This document shows positions 1-8,558 of a stretch of DNA of 64,000 nt, piece after piece. The translations under genes were made by a program, and so were the position numbers. The stretch spans positions 124,001-188,000 of the forward strand of contig NZ_WWER01000006.1 of assembly GCF_009857885.1 (NCBI RefSeq), written 5' to 3'. Positions within the stretch are counted from its first letter, which is position 1. The number at the start of each line of letters is the position of its first letter. Source of the stretch: Pusillimonas sp. TS35. Lineage in GTDB: Bacteria; Pseudomonadota; Gammaproteobacteria; Burkholderiales; Burkholderiaceae_B. Under the pieces are notes generated by a model. The model made no database searches, was not told where the DNA came from, and saw nothing but the letters and a program-made list of their open reading frames with translations.

Positions 1-431
1 GTATGACGATTCTGGCCGACAAGGGCGACAATTGGATTCAGTTTACCGAGGAAGTTTCCAATCTGAAGGATGTCTCCAGCGAAGCAGGCGTGCTGGGCAG
101 CGCAATGCGGGTGGTTGATTTCAATACCGGCGACAATCTGGCGTTCAGCTCACGCGGCGAAGGTGCTACGCCGGGCGAGTTGACAGGCGATGTGCTTACG
201 GGTGCGCACGTGGATGTTGCGGTCGACGCCAACGCCACGTTGATGGCCAAGCTGGAAACCGCGAGCGCCAATGTCGAGGTCGATAGCTGGACGTCCTTCC
301 AGCACAACGGCGATACTTTCGTCTTTGTGCAGAATGACGATATGGCGCTCCAGGCCGGCGACGGCCTGATCCAGCTCGTCGGCTATACCGGCGAACTGAA
401 CAACATCAACTTCGTCGTCCCCGCCGCCTGA
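1..431 (+). CDS. C-terminal end of a large secreted/surface protein (5' truncated by window)
   Basis: The frame is open from the first base, so the gene starts upstream of the window and only about the last 143 residues are visible. The segment is acidic, rich in Asp, Gly, Asn, Val and Thr, with no cysteine and no transmembrane helix. It ends in a hydrophobic tail (GELNNINFVVPAA). The stretch around GDTFVFVQNDDMALQAGDGL resembles the C-termini of RTX/S-layer-type proteins exported by type I secretion, where an uncleaved C-terminal signal follows a beta-roll region. The family call is an inference from composition and this tail; the repeats that would prove it lie outside the window. A strong hairpin follows the stop. 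Confidence 0.5.
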   Translation, partial: MTILADKGDNWIQFTEEVSNLKDVSSEAGVLGSAMRVVDFNTGDNLAFSSRGEGATPGELTGDVLTGAHVDVAVDANATLMAKLETASANVEVDSWTSFQHNGDTFVFVQNDDMALQAGDGLIQLVGYTGELNNINFVVPAA

Positions 432-463
432 CGGGTTTTTCCGCACAGGTCTTGCAAGAGGCC

Positions 464-502
464 GGGCCGGCCGCCTTTTCTGCGGGGCGGTCGGCCCATT
501 TT
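464..502 (+). terminator. Hairpin terminator after the secreted-protein gene
   Basis: A 12-bp stem (464-475 with 486-497, one G-T pair) closes a 10-nt loop and is followed by ATTTT. It lies 33 bp past the stop of the preceding gene, as expected for a rho-independent terminator, although the T-tract is short. Confidence 0.65.
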
Positions 503-641
503 GCATTGTGTGCATACCGGGACGCCGAGCCTGGGAACCACGCGCGGATGTGTGGCCCGCCGCCCATGGGGCGGCTGGGTACGCGGCCGGTGTATCATCC
601 CCTGCATACGGGATATCCCGCTTATCCGACGACAAAGAGAC

Positions 642-1163
642 ATGACCTGCTATCAACTCGGCGATCGCGCCCCCAATATTGATGACTCCGCTTTCGTGGC
701 GAAAGAAGCCACTATCATCGGCAGCGCGGTACTGCATCCGCGCAGCAGTGTCTGGCCTGGCGCGGTCATACGCGGTGACAACGAGCCTATTGTCGTGGGC
801 GAGGGCTCTAACGTGCAGGAGGGTGCGGTGCTACACACCGACCCGGGCTGCCCGCTTACTATCGGCAAAGGCGTCACCATCGGCCATCAGGCCATGTTGC
901 ATGGCTGTACGATCGAAGACGGCGCGCTGGTCGGCATCCAGGCCGTGGTGCTCAACAAGGCCGTGATCGGCGCTGAAAGCCTGGTCGGCGCGGGCGCGGT
1001 GGTTACCGAAGGCAAGGTCTTTCCGCCGCGTTCGTTGATCCTTGGCGCGCCTGCCAAGGTGGTACGCACGCTGTCCGACGAAGACGTGGCTGGCCTCAAG
1101 AAAAACGCCAGCGGCTATGCCGAACGCGCCGCATACTACAAGACTGCGCTCAAAGCGCTTTGA
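642..1163 (+). CDS. Gamma-carbonic anhydrase family protein (YrdA/CaiE-like)
   Basis: A 173-residue left-handed parallel beta-helix protein of the gamma-carbonic anhydrase/hexapeptide-transferase family. Hexapeptide-type turns run through most of the chain (IIGSAVLHPRSSVWPGAVI, IGHQAMLHGCTIEDGALVGI), and the zinc-binding histidines are expected in the TIGHQAMLHG segment. Such trimers bind Zn or Fe; some hydrate CO2 and many have no proven activity. The frame is open further upstream, but the ATG at 642 is preceded by AAAGAGA and starts at the conserved MTCYQLGDRAPNID, so it is preferred over the ATG at 501. It stands alone before a transporter on the same strand. Confidence 0.85.
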   Translation: MTCYQLGDRAPNIDDSAFVAKEATIIGSAVLHPRSSVWPGAVIRGDNEPIVVGEGSNVQEGAVLHTDPGCPLTIGKGVTIGHQAMLHGCTIEDGALVGIQAVVLNKAVIGAESLVGAGAVVTEGKVFPPRSLILGAPAKVVRTLSDEDVAGLKKNASGYAERAAYYKTALKAL

Positions 1164-1263
1164 TGCCGCTTCCAGGCCTTGACATGCCGTACCTGATCCG
1201 ATCACGCCGGAGCGAGGGCTGCCGCTGCCTGGCCGCCGTGTCGTCACGCACCGGGGGGCAGCC

Positions 1264-2190
1264 ATGGCTCCGCACACGGTAAAGGGCACCGGCACCCTGG
1301 TCAGTGGCGCGGTGCAGCCGCTGGCCGGTGTGCTGTTGCTGTTGGCGTCGATGTGGGCGTTGTCGGGGCTGGACGCCAGCGGCAAGTATGTCATGGGGGC
1401 GGGTGTGCCATTGCTGGTGCTATGCCTGGTCCGGTATGTCGTGCATCTGGCGCTGGTGCTGTTCCTGTTGGTCCCCAGGCGTGGCTGGGCCGTGGTGCAA
1501 TGCTCGCGGCCCGGCGCGCAGGCGTTTCGGGGCGCCGCCATGCTGGTCGCCACCATGTCCTTCTTCACGACCCTGCATTACTTGCCGCAGGCCGAGGCGA
1601 CCGCCATCAATTTCCTGGCGCCCCTGATTGTGCTGGCCCTGGCGCCATGGGTACTAAACGAGCCGGCGCGGGTGTCGCGCTGGGTGGCCGCCGGTGTTGG
1701 CTTTCTGGGTGTGATGTTGGTGGTTCGCCCCGGTGCGGGGCTGGACCCGGTGGGCACGTTGTTTGGCCTGCTGACGGCCTGTGTGATGTCGGCCCAGTTT
1801 ATTGCCACGCGGCGCGTGGCGGTCGACGATCCCTATACCACGCTGGTGTGGAGCGGAGGCGTAGGTAGCGTCGTGTTGCTGCTGGCGCTGCCGTTTTATT
1901 GGCAGGATGTCTGGGCCACCTTCAGCCAGTTGGGGCCGCTGCACTGGCTCGTGTTGGTGGGCACAGGGCTCTGGGGCTGCCTGGGCCATCTGCTGCAGAT
2001 TCTTGCCTATCGCCGGGCGCCGGCCTCGCTGCTGTCGCCGTTCATGTACTTTCAGATCGTCAGCGCTTCCACATACGGCTGGCTGATCTGGCGCCAGTTT
2101 CCAGACGGGCTGTCCTGGGTCGGCATCGGCATTGTCTGCCTGAGCGGCATTACCATTGGGCTGATCGAATGGCGGCGGCGCAATGCGTAA
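1264..2190 (+). CDS. DMT-superfamily (EamA) transporter
   Basis: A 308-residue integral membrane protein with about ten hydrophobic segments in two halves, as in EamA/RhaT-type drug/metabolite transporters. The first half carries the typical LLASMWALSGLDASGKYVM start and the FFTTLHYLPQAEATAINFLAP segment, and the second half the GCLGHLLQILAYRRAPASLL segment conserved in these exporters. The substrate cannot be read from sequence; relatives export metabolites or amino acids. A GGGGGG tract 4-10 bases upstream serves as ribosome binding site. waaC starts 14 bp downstream, so the two may be cotranscribed. Confidence 0.85.
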   Translation: MAPHTVKGTGTLVSGAVQPLAGVLLLLASMWALSGLDASGKYVMGAGVPLLVLCLVRYVVHLALVLFLLVPRRGWAVVQCSRPGAQAFRGAAMLVATMSFFTTLHYLPQAEATAINFLAPLIVLALAPWVLNEPARVSRWVAAGVGFLGVMLVVRPGAGLDPVGTLFGLLTACVMSAQFIATRRVAVDDPYTTLVWSGGVGSVVLLLALPFYWQDVWATFSQLGPLHWLVLVGTGLWGCLGHLLQILAYRRAPASLLSPFMYFQIVSASTYGWLIWRQFPDGLSWVGIGIVCLSGITIGLIEWRRRNA

Positions 2191-2204
2191 CTTATAATCC
2201 GCGC

Positions 2205-3203
2205 ATGACGAAACGCATTCTCATAGTCCGCACGTCTTCGCTGGGCGATCTCGTACACATGCTGCCCGCAGTGTCCGATATCGCACGCCATGTACCGGGC
2301 GCGCAGATCGACTGGGTCGTCGAAGAGGGCTTTGCCGAAATCCCCGCGTGGCACCCGGCTGTGCACGAGGTTATACCTGTGGCGCATCGCCGCTGGCGCA
2401 AGCACTGGTGGGCAGCGGATACTCGGGCAGAGCGCCTCGCGCTGCGCCAGAACCTCGGCGCCCGCAGATACGATATTGTGCTGGACATGCAGGCCTTGAT
2501 GAAGTCCGTCTGGTTGGTCCGGCAAACCCATGGCCAGCGCCATGGGCTGGATTTCCGCTCCGCGCGCGAACCGCTCGCTTCTTTCTTCTACGATGTCAAA
2601 CATACTGTCAAGTTCTGGCAACCTGCCGTAACCCGGCAGCGCGAATTGGCCGCCGCCGCGTTGGGCTACCAGTACGAGGGCGAGCCCGATTTCGGCCTGG
2701 ACGGTTTCACCGAAGGCATCGCCATCCAGCCCTATGCGGTGATCATGCCCTCGGCCAGCCGCGACGACAAGCTCTGGCCCGAGGCCAACTGGAAGCGCGT
2801 CTTTACCTCCCTGCACGATTGCGGGCTAAGCCTGAAACTCTTGTCCGGCAACGCCGCCGAAACCGCGCGCGCGATCAGCCTGGTGGCAGGCGACGCGCAG
2901 GCAGAAGTGTTGCCACGCATGTCGCTCACCGAGGTGGCCCGGGTGCTGGCTGCCGCCCGTATCATGGTTGGCCTTGATAGCGGCCTTACACATCTGTCGG
3001 CGGGCCTGGGCCGGCCCACCATCGGCATCTACAAGGCATCCACGCCGGTGCGCACGCCACTCGAAGGCCCGGCCTATACGGCCAGCCTGGGCGAGCGCGG
3101 CAGCGAGCCTTCCGCCGAAACCGTGCTCAGCGCCATAGCGCAGGCGCTCGATTTCGACGATACGGCGCATGCCGATTTGCCGGGCGGGCGGCTGGATGCC
3201 TGA
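2205..3203 (+). CDS. waaC: Lipopolysaccharide heptosyltransferase I
   Basis: A 332-residue GT9-family glycosyltransferase that adds the first L-glycero-D-manno-heptose from ADP-heptose to the Kdo of the LPS inner core, on the cytoplasmic face of the inner membrane. The N-terminus (MTKRILIVRTSSLGDLVHML) is the classic WaaC motif. The C-terminal donor-binding region contains MVGLDSGLTHLSAGLGRPTIG. The frame is open upstream, but the ATG at 2205 is the only start matching the family N-terminus. waaA follows about 90 bp downstream, giving a small inner-core unit. Confidence 0.95.
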   Translation: MTKRILIVRTSSLGDLVHMLPAVSDIARHVPGAQIDWVVEEGFAEIPAWHPAVHEVIPVAHRRWRKHWWAADTRAERLALRQNLGARRYDIVLDMQALMKSVWLVRQTHGQRHGLDFRSAREPLASFFYDVKHTVKFWQPAVTRQRELAAAALGYQYEGEPDFGLDGFTEGIAIQPYAVIMPSASRDDKLWPEANWKRVFTSLHDCGLSLKLLSGNAAETARAISLVAGDAQAEVLPRMSLTEVARVLAAARIMVGLDSGLTHLSAGLGRPTIGIYKASTPVRTPLEGPAYTASLGERGSEPSAETVLSAIAQALDFDDTAHADLPGGRLDA

Positions 3204-3292
3204 GCGCATCATCCGTCCGTCGAATGCCGGGCACGGGCGGGGTGCAACCCGTCGTAACATACAATCTTTCCCTTGACGGGGTGGGGTCAGTC

Positions 3293-4630
3293 TTGAACCG
3301 CTATCTCTACACTGCACTCATACGGCTGCTGTCGCCAGGCCTGCTGGCCTGGATGGCGATGCGTGCCCGCCGCGCGGGCGGCGACTGGGGGGTGGTGTCG
3401 GGCGCGCGTTTCGGCCATTACGGCAAGGCCCCGTTGCTGCAGGCGCCAGTGTGGGTGCATGCCGTCAGCCTGGGTGAAACACGGGCCGCGCAGCCGCTGG
3501 TGCAAGCGCTGCTCGACAGCGGTGAGCGTGTGCTGCTTACGCACATGACGGTAACGGGCCGTGAAGAAGGCGCGCGCCTGTTTGCCGGCCCCATTGCCGA
3601 AGGCCGGCTCGTGCAGCAATGGCTGCCTTACGATTTTCCTGGAGCCACCCGGCGTTTCATTGCTTGCTACCGGCCGCGTGCCGGCATACTCATAGAGCGG
3701 GAGGTCTGGCCCAACCTGCTGCATGCAGCCGAGCACGCCGGCGTCCCCATGATGCTGGCCAGCGCGCGGTTCTCGGACCACGCCTTGCGCCAGAGCCTGC
3801 GTCTGGGCAGCGTGATGCGCCGCGCCTATGCCACTTTCGACGCCGTCTACGCCCAGACGCTGCAGGACGCCCAGCGGCTTGAACAGGCGGGGGCGCCGGG
3901 CGTCCGGGTATCGGGTAATTTCAAGTTCGACATTTCGCTGCCACTCGACAAAATCGCGCGCGGCCGCGAGTTTGCCGCGCGGCTGCACCGCAAGGTCATC
4001 TTGGTGGCCAGCACGCGCGAGGGCGAAGAGCCGCTGTTCATCAACGCTATTCTCAAGCATATGAAGCGCGCCAAAACACAAGGCCGCAACTTGTCCGAAC
4101 AGGTACTGTTTTGCATTGCGCCGCGTCACCCGCAGCGTTTTGATGAAGCTGCTGCACTGCTTTCGCAGGCAGGGCTGAATTTTGTGCGCCGCTCCGAGTT
4201 GCTCGCCGCCGGCGATGCCAGCTCTACTGCGCTGAACGCATGCGCCACTGCCTCGGTGCTGCTGGGTGATACGTTGGGTGAAATGCCCTGGTATTACGCG
4301 CTGGCACACGTGGCTGTGGTGGCCGGCAGCTTTCAGCCATTGGGCGGGCAAAACCTGATCGAAGCGTGCGCCCAGGGCACACCGGTTATCGTAGGCCCGC
4401 ACACCCGTAATTTCGAGCAGGCGGTGGTCGATGCGCTGGATGCGGGTGCCGCCCTGCGCGTGCCCAACGCCGAAGCCGCGCTGCAGCTCTCCCTGCAGCT
4501 TATCGACGATGCCCCGCGCCTGGCCCGCATGGGCGAGGCCGGCGAGCATTGGGTACGCCAGCATACGGGCGCAGTCGCGCGCGTGGTGTCTGGCTTGCAC
4601 GAACTCGCCAACGGCCGGCCGCAGGGCTGA
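3293..4630 (+). CDS. waaA: 3-deoxy-D-manno-octulosonic acid (Kdo) transferase
   Basis: A 445-residue GT30 enzyme that attaches Kdo from CMP-Kdo to the lipid A precursor. It has an N-terminal membrane anchor (LNRYLYTALIRLLSPGLLAW) and the family motifs WVHAVSLGETRAAQPL and, late in the protein, FQPLGGQNLIEACAQGTPVI. The family N-terminus is MNRYLYT, which points to a TTG start at 3293; GTG at 3281 and ATG at 3224 are in frame but add non-conserved residues. GTGGGG at 3281-3286 could be the ribosome site. It lies after waaC on the same strand and converges with galU, 12 bp away. Confidence 0.93.
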   Translation: MNRYLYTALIRLLSPGLLAWMAMRARRAGGDWGVVSGARFGHYGKAPLLQAPVWVHAVSLGETRAAQPLVQALLDSGERVLLTHMTVTGREEGARLFAGPIAEGRLVQQWLPYDFPGATRRFIACYRPRAGILIEREVWPNLLHAAEHAGVPMMLASARFSDHALRQSLRLGSVMRRAYATFDAVYAQTLQDAQRLEQAGAPGVRVSGNFKFDISLPLDKIARGREFAARLHRKVILVASTREGEEPLFINAILKHMKRAKTQGRNLSEQVLFCIAPRHPQRFDEAAALLSQAGLNFVRRSELLAAGDASSTALNACATASVLLGDTLGEMPWYYALAHVAVVAGSFQPLGGQNLIEACAQGTPVIVGPHTRNFEQAVVDALDAGAALRVPNAEAALQLSLQLIDDAPRLARMGEAGEHWVRQHTGAVARVVSGLHELANGRPQG

Positions 4631-4642
4631 GGCCGCCGCAGT

Positions 4643-5479
4643 TCAGGGCTCCAGCCCGTGGTACTTGCGACCAAACTCGATCGTGGCGCGAAAGAACCCA
4701 TCTTTGCTGCCGCAGTCGTAGCGGATGCCATCGTACCGCAGGCCATACACCGCTTTGGCCTTGAGCAGGCTGGCGATGCCGTCCGTTAATTGGATTTCGC
4801 CGCCTACACCGCTCTTGGTATGACGCAGGTGCTTGAAGATTTCGGGTTCCAGCACGTAGCGGCCTACTACGGCCAGGGTGGACGGTGCGTCGGCAGGCTG
4901 GGGCTTTTCGACGATGCCCGAAAGCCGCGTGGTGCGTTCGTCGGCTGCTTCGCCCGAAATGATGCCGTATTTCTGGGTTTCTTCGTGCGGTACGTCTTGG
5001 ATGGCCAATACACTGCCATTGTGCCGGTGCGCAGCGTCGACCAACTGATGGGTAACGGAGACCGGCGCATCGATCAGGTCATCGGCCAGCAGTACTGCGA
5101 ACGGCTCGTTGCCGACGATAGGCGCGGCGCATAGTACCGCGTGGCCCAGGCCCAGCGGCGCGGGCTGGCGTGTATAGATGCAGTTCACATGCGCGGGGAT
5201 TACATTGCGCACGATTTCCAGCAGTTTGGTCTTGCTTTTGGCTTCCAGCTCTGCTTCGAGCTCGGGCACGTTGTCGAAGTGGTCTTCAATCGCGCGCTTG
5301 TTACGGCCCGTAATGAAAATGAGGTCGGTAATCCCGGCCGCAATCGCTTCTTCGACGGCATACTGGATCAGCGGCTTATCGACGATAGGGAGCATTTCCT
5401 TGGGCATGGCTTTGGTGGCGGGCAGAAATCGGGTGCCCAAGCCTGCAACGGGAAAAACGGCTTTGCGAATTGGCTTCAT
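4643..5479 (-). CDS. galU: UTP-glucose-1-phosphate uridylyltransferase
   Basis: A 278-residue enzyme making UDP-glucose from UTP and glucose-1-phosphate for LPS, capsule and osmoadaptive glucans. The nucleotide-binding signature [20 protein letters not shown] is near residues 13-32, and [16 protein letters not shown] follows. Length is normal for bacterial GalU. It is convergent with waaA. Its upstream region holds a 14-bp tandem repeat (5555-5638). Confidence 0.95.
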   Translation of the reverse strand: MKPIRKAVFPVAGLGTRFLPATKAMPKEMLPIVDKPLIQYAVEEAIAAGITDLIFITGRNKRAIEDHFDNVPELEAELEAKSKTKLLEIVRNVIPAHVNCIYTRQPAPLGLGHAVLCAAPIVGNEPFAVLLADDLIDAPVSVTHQLVDAAHRHNGSVLAIQDVPHEETQKYGIISGEAADERTTRLSGIVEKPQPADAPSTLAVVGRYVLEPEIFKHLRHTKSGVGGEIQLTDGIASLLKAKAVYGLRYDGIRYDCGSKDGFFRATIEFGRKYHGLEP

Positions 5480-5554
5480 CGGTGGGTGTCGGCGCCTTGC
5501 GGCACCGCATCAATGGAAAAGAGAGATATTAAACTGTCGTGACGCTTAAGGAGC

Positions 5555-5638
5555 GCAGCCGCACGAATGCAGCCGCACGAATGCAGCCGCACGAATCCAG
5601 CCGTACGAATGCAACCTCACGAATGCAACCGCAAGTAT
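5555..5638. repeat. 14-bp tandem repeat, six copies, upstream of galU
   Basis: Six head-to-tail 14-bp units, GCAGCCGCACGAAT and variants. Units 1-3 (5555-5596) are identical, and units 4-6 (5597-5638) drift by one to three bases each. The period is not a multiple of three, so it is not coding repeat expansion. It lies between galU (start 5479, minus strand) and a small plus-strand gene (5708). It may be a slippage-prone spacer or a protein-binding array; the function is unknown. Confidence 0.9.
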
Positions 5639-5707
5639 CATGCCTGGGCCTGGCAAAGTGAGCGGCGCTATACTGCCCCCACTTTGTCGCATCGTTTCTT
5701 TCCTGTC

Positions 5708-5881
5708 ATGCGTTTTCTGTTTTTACTTCTCGTGCTGGCGAATCTGGGCGTCGCCGCTTATGGCGAAGGCCTGTTCGGGCCCCCGCCCAGCGAAGAGGGG
5801 CGCCAGAGCCGCCGCCTGACAGAACGCCAGCAGCACACCATCGCCATCGGCACGCCGTTGCCCGCTACGCAGGCACGCTAG
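5708..5881 (+). CDS. Small membrane-anchored protein (possible SPOR-less remnant)
   Basis: A 57-residue product with a strongly hydrophobic N-terminus (MRFLFLLLVLANLGVAAYGE) followed by a short polar tail with GPPPSEEGRQSRRLTERQQ. Betaproteobacterial SPOR-domain proteins near coaX often begin with a similar anchor, so this may be the first part of such a protein that lost its SPOR domain, or a true small membrane protein. In-frame ATGs further upstream would translate through the 14-bp tandem repeat and are unlikely. It converges with coaX. Confidence 0.5.
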   Translation: MRFLFLLLVLANLGVAAYGEGLFGPPPSEEGRQSRRLTERQQHTIAIGTPLPATQAR

Positions 5882-5989
5882 GCGGCACCGAGGCGCATGC
5901 GCAATTCCCCGTGGTAGCCGCGGCTGCGCAATGTGTCGGTTGCTGTGTCATGGCTGCAATGCTGCGGGAGCCATGCCGCCGCCGGCTTC

Positions 5990-6796
5990 TCAGGCCCCGC
6001 TGGCCGCCAGCCGCGCCAGGCCATCCAGTACCGGTGTGGCCAGCCAGTTGATTTCTTCGACTTCCAAGCCCATGTCCGCCTGCGCACGCGCCAGCACACG
6101 CGCGGCCTCGGGTTCCACCAGATGCCATCCCCCTCCACTGCAGAACACCTGCGGCGCCTGCCCATAGCGGGCCAGCCCCTCGCGCCATTGGCGCAGGAGT
6201 GCGCCCGTTTGTGCCGCTGCGATGCCGCTGCTGATGGCTTGGTGCGTATGCTGAGGAAACGCCGCGGCCGGCCCCTCTGCCAGGGGTAGATTGGCCGTGG
6301 CCGCTTTCAGGCTGGCGCGCATGAGCTCCGGCCCGGGCATGATGAGGCCGCCGGCAAATACCGGCGTGCCGGTGTCGCCGTAGGCCAGGGTATCGATGGT
6401 GGTGGTAGTGCCGAAGTTGGCCAGCATCAGCGGCCGGGTGCCCTGGGCGTGGGCCACCATGCCCACCATGGCCAGCCAGCGATCCGCACCCAGTTGGGCG
6501 GGGTGGTCGTACGTATTGCGCACGCCGGCTGTTTCGGCCTGGCTGCTGATCCATTGCGGCGCGGGGGCTGCCAAGGCGTGCAGCGCGGCATGAATGCGAT
6601 TGGCGGCTTGCTGGCCAGCGACATTGGTGCCGATTGCGCGCGTGATCTCGGGCGCCAGGTTGCGCAGCCATGCGTCCAGCTGGGCCAGACTGTCGTGGCC
6701 AATGGCGAGTGCGGCGGGCTCTCGTTCTCCCGTGGTGGTGTCTACCCAGCCAAACTTCACGCGTGTGTTGCCCGCATCGATGAGCAGTGTTTTCAT
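5990..6796 (-). CDS. coaX: Type III pantothenate kinase
   Basis: A 268-residue ASKHA-fold kinase catalysing ATP-dependent phosphorylation of pantothenate, the first step of CoA synthesis. Visible motifs are the N-terminal phosphate loop LLIDAGNTRVKFGW, the central GADRWLAMVG, NFGTTTTIDTL and GGLIMPGPELM. The Bordetella homologue was first described as Baf, an accessory factor for toxin expression. Its start overlaps the birA stop by 4 bp (ATGA), so the two are translationally coupled, as in relatives. Confidence 0.93.
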   Translation of the reverse strand: MKTLLIDAGNTRVKFGWVDTTTGEREPAALAIGHDSLAQLDAWLRNLAPEITRAIGTNVAGQQAANRIHAALHALAAPAPQWISSQAETAGVRNTYDHPAQLGADRWLAMVGMVAHAQGTRPLMLANFGTTTTIDTLAYGDTGTPVFAGGLIMPGPELMRASLKAATANLPLAEGPAAAFPQHTHQAISSGIAAAQTGALLRQWREGLARYGQAPQVFCSGGGWHLVEPEAARVLARAQADMGLEVEEINWLATPVLDGLARLAASGA

Positions 6797-7671
6797 TGTG
6801 GATACGCCTGTCGCGGCCGAACCGAAATCTCGCCCACCGTCACCAGCGATTCTCCTGCCGGAGTGCGCAGCCGCAGTTGACCGCTTTCGTCAATGCCGCA
6901 GGCAATGCCTGCCTGCACCATGCGGTCGTTGTCTATGACGTGCACATGCTGCCCTGCCAGCGCATCCACCTGGGCATACCGTTCGGGCAGCGAGGAGAAG
7001 CCATAGGCGGTGGCGTAGTTCAGGCTGTCGTACCAGGCGCGAGCGATACTGACCACGATGTCGGCATAAGGGACGTGGCCGGCGTCAGGGTCGGCCCGGC
7101 AGATTTCGGCCCAGTCGGCGACACTGCGATTCAGTGATTGGCTCAGTGCGCGCGCGTCATCAAGGTTGATGCCCATGCCGATGATGGCCACATAGTGGTC
7201 TGGCGATTGCGGCGAGGTGCCGGCACGGGTGGTTTCGACCAGGATGCCGGCCAGCTTGGCTGAATGCCACAGCAGATCGTTAGGCCACTTCATGGTGAGG
7301 TTCAGGCGTTGCGCAGGCGCCAGCAATGCGCGCATGGCTTCGCAGGCAGCCAGCCCGACGAGCGGCGAGAGGGTGGGCAGGCGGCGCGGCGGCAGGAAAA
7401 CGTCGAACGCACAGGAGAACATCAGGTTGGCGCCGGCGCGATTCTGCCAGCTGCGGCCCGCCCGCCCGCGCCCGCGCTCCTGTAGATGCGCGCCAAGGAT
7501 CCAAGGCCGTGCGAGCTGGCCATGGTCGCTGCGGGCCAGCGCCAATAGGTCGGCGTTGGTGGAGCTGGTTGAGTCCACCCACCTTACCTGCCACGCAGGA
7601 GGCAGCGCTGCGGCGATCTGGTGCTGGAGGGTTGCAGGGTCGGGCAAGGCGGGAGGCAGCGAAGTATCCAT
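6793..7671 (-). CDS. birA: Biotin-[acetyl-CoA-carboxylase] ligase, no DNA-binding domain
   Basis: A 292-residue class I biotin protein ligase. It shows the biotinyl-AMP-binding motif QERGRGRAGRSW, the catalytic KWPNDLLW and KLAGILVE. It lacks the N-terminal winged helix of E. coli BirA, so it should ligate biotin to BCCP without repressing biotin genes. The ATG at 7671 (MDTSLPPALP) is preferred; an upstream ATG at 7749 would add 26 non-conserved residues. The gene is directly coupled to coaX. Confidence 0.92.
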   Translation of the reverse strand: MDTSLPPALPDPATLQHQIAAALPPAWQVRWVDSTSSTNADLLALARSDHGQLARPWILGAHLQERGRGRAGRSWQNRAGANLMFSCAFDVFLPPRRLPTLSPLVGLAACEAMRALLAPAQRLNLTMKWPNDLLWHSAKLAGILVETTRAGTSPQSPDHYVAIIGMGINLDDARALSQSLNRSVADWAEICRADPDAGHVPYADIVVSIARAWYDSLNYATAYGFSSLPERYAQVDALAGQHVHVIDNDRMVQAGIACGIDESGQLRLRTPAGESLVTVGEISVRPRQAYPQ

Positions 7672-7827
7672 GAATGTTACACAGTGCGGCACACGATATA
7701 TGGCATGCAGGCGCCATGTATATCGCATGGTTGCGGGCGCGTTTTGCATGTAAGTGGCATGTTAACGGAAGCGTTGCCTGTGTGGCGTAAAATGGCCGGG
7801 GTCGCAAACACCTAACTGTATTCCTCC

Positions 7828-8472
7828 ATGGCGCTACGTACGCAAACCCGCAGCTTCGAAGGCCAGGCCGGCCCCATCGACTGTATCCTCGATTGGCCCG
7901 ATGGCACGCCGCAGGGCTGGGCGCTGGTGCTGCATCCCCACCCGCTGCATGGCGGCTCCAGCAACAACAAAATCGTTACCACGATTGCGCGCGCCTGTGT
8001 GCAGCGCGGCCTGTTGGCGGTGCGCCCAAACTTTCGCGGCGTGGGGGCGTCGGCGGGTGCGTTCGATGCCGCCCGTGGCGAAACAGCCGATATGCTCGGC
8101 CTGGCCGAACAGTTCGCTGCCGCGTATCCCGCCGAGGCCGCGGGCAAGTGGGTGTTGGCAGGCTTTTCGTTCGGCACTTCGGTGGCGGCACAGTTCTATT
8201 CGGCGCGGGCCGACGCTGAACAGCCCGTGCCCGATGCGCTATTATTGTTCGGTTCCGCAGTCGAGCGGTTCAGGTTCCGCGATGTGCGGGTGCCGGCACA
8301 TACCATGCTGGTGCACGGCGAGGCAGACGAAGTCGTGCCCCTCGACGAGGCCATGTCGTTTGCCCGCGAGCACGACCTGCCCATGGTGGTGGTGCCCGAC
8401 GCTAGCCATTTTTTCCATGGCAAGCTGATCATCCTGAAGAATCTGCTGCAGCAAAGGCTGCAGGCGCTGTGA
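7828..8472 (+). CDS. Alpha/beta hydrolase (small CocE/DLH-like family)
   Basis: A 214-residue alpha/beta hydrolase. It contains the oxyanion segment LHPHPLHGGS, the RPNFRGVGAS strand-loop, the nucleophile elbow AGFSFGTSVA (Ser), a likely acid in HGEADEVVPL, and the catalytic His in DASHFFHG. This is the compact family found widely in proteobacteria whose substrate is mostly unknown. It is divergent from birA and followed by the dacC gene on the same strand. Confidence 0.85.
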   Translation: MALRTQTRSFEGQAGPIDCILDWPDGTPQGWALVLHPHPLHGGSSNNKIVTTIARACVQRGLLAVRPNFRGVGASAGAFDAARGETADMLGLAEQFAAAYPAEAAGKWVLAGFSFGTSVAAQFYSARADAEQPVPDALLLFGSAVERFRFRDVRVPAHTMLVHGEADEVVPLDEAMSFAREHDLPMVVVPDASHFFHGKLIILKNLLQQRLQAL

Positions 8473-8558
8473 TATCCGGTGCACCTGATGCCGAACTTTT
8501 ACCGCCTGCCCTTGTCCCTCATGATGTTTACCCAACACATACAACCACACTATCTCCG

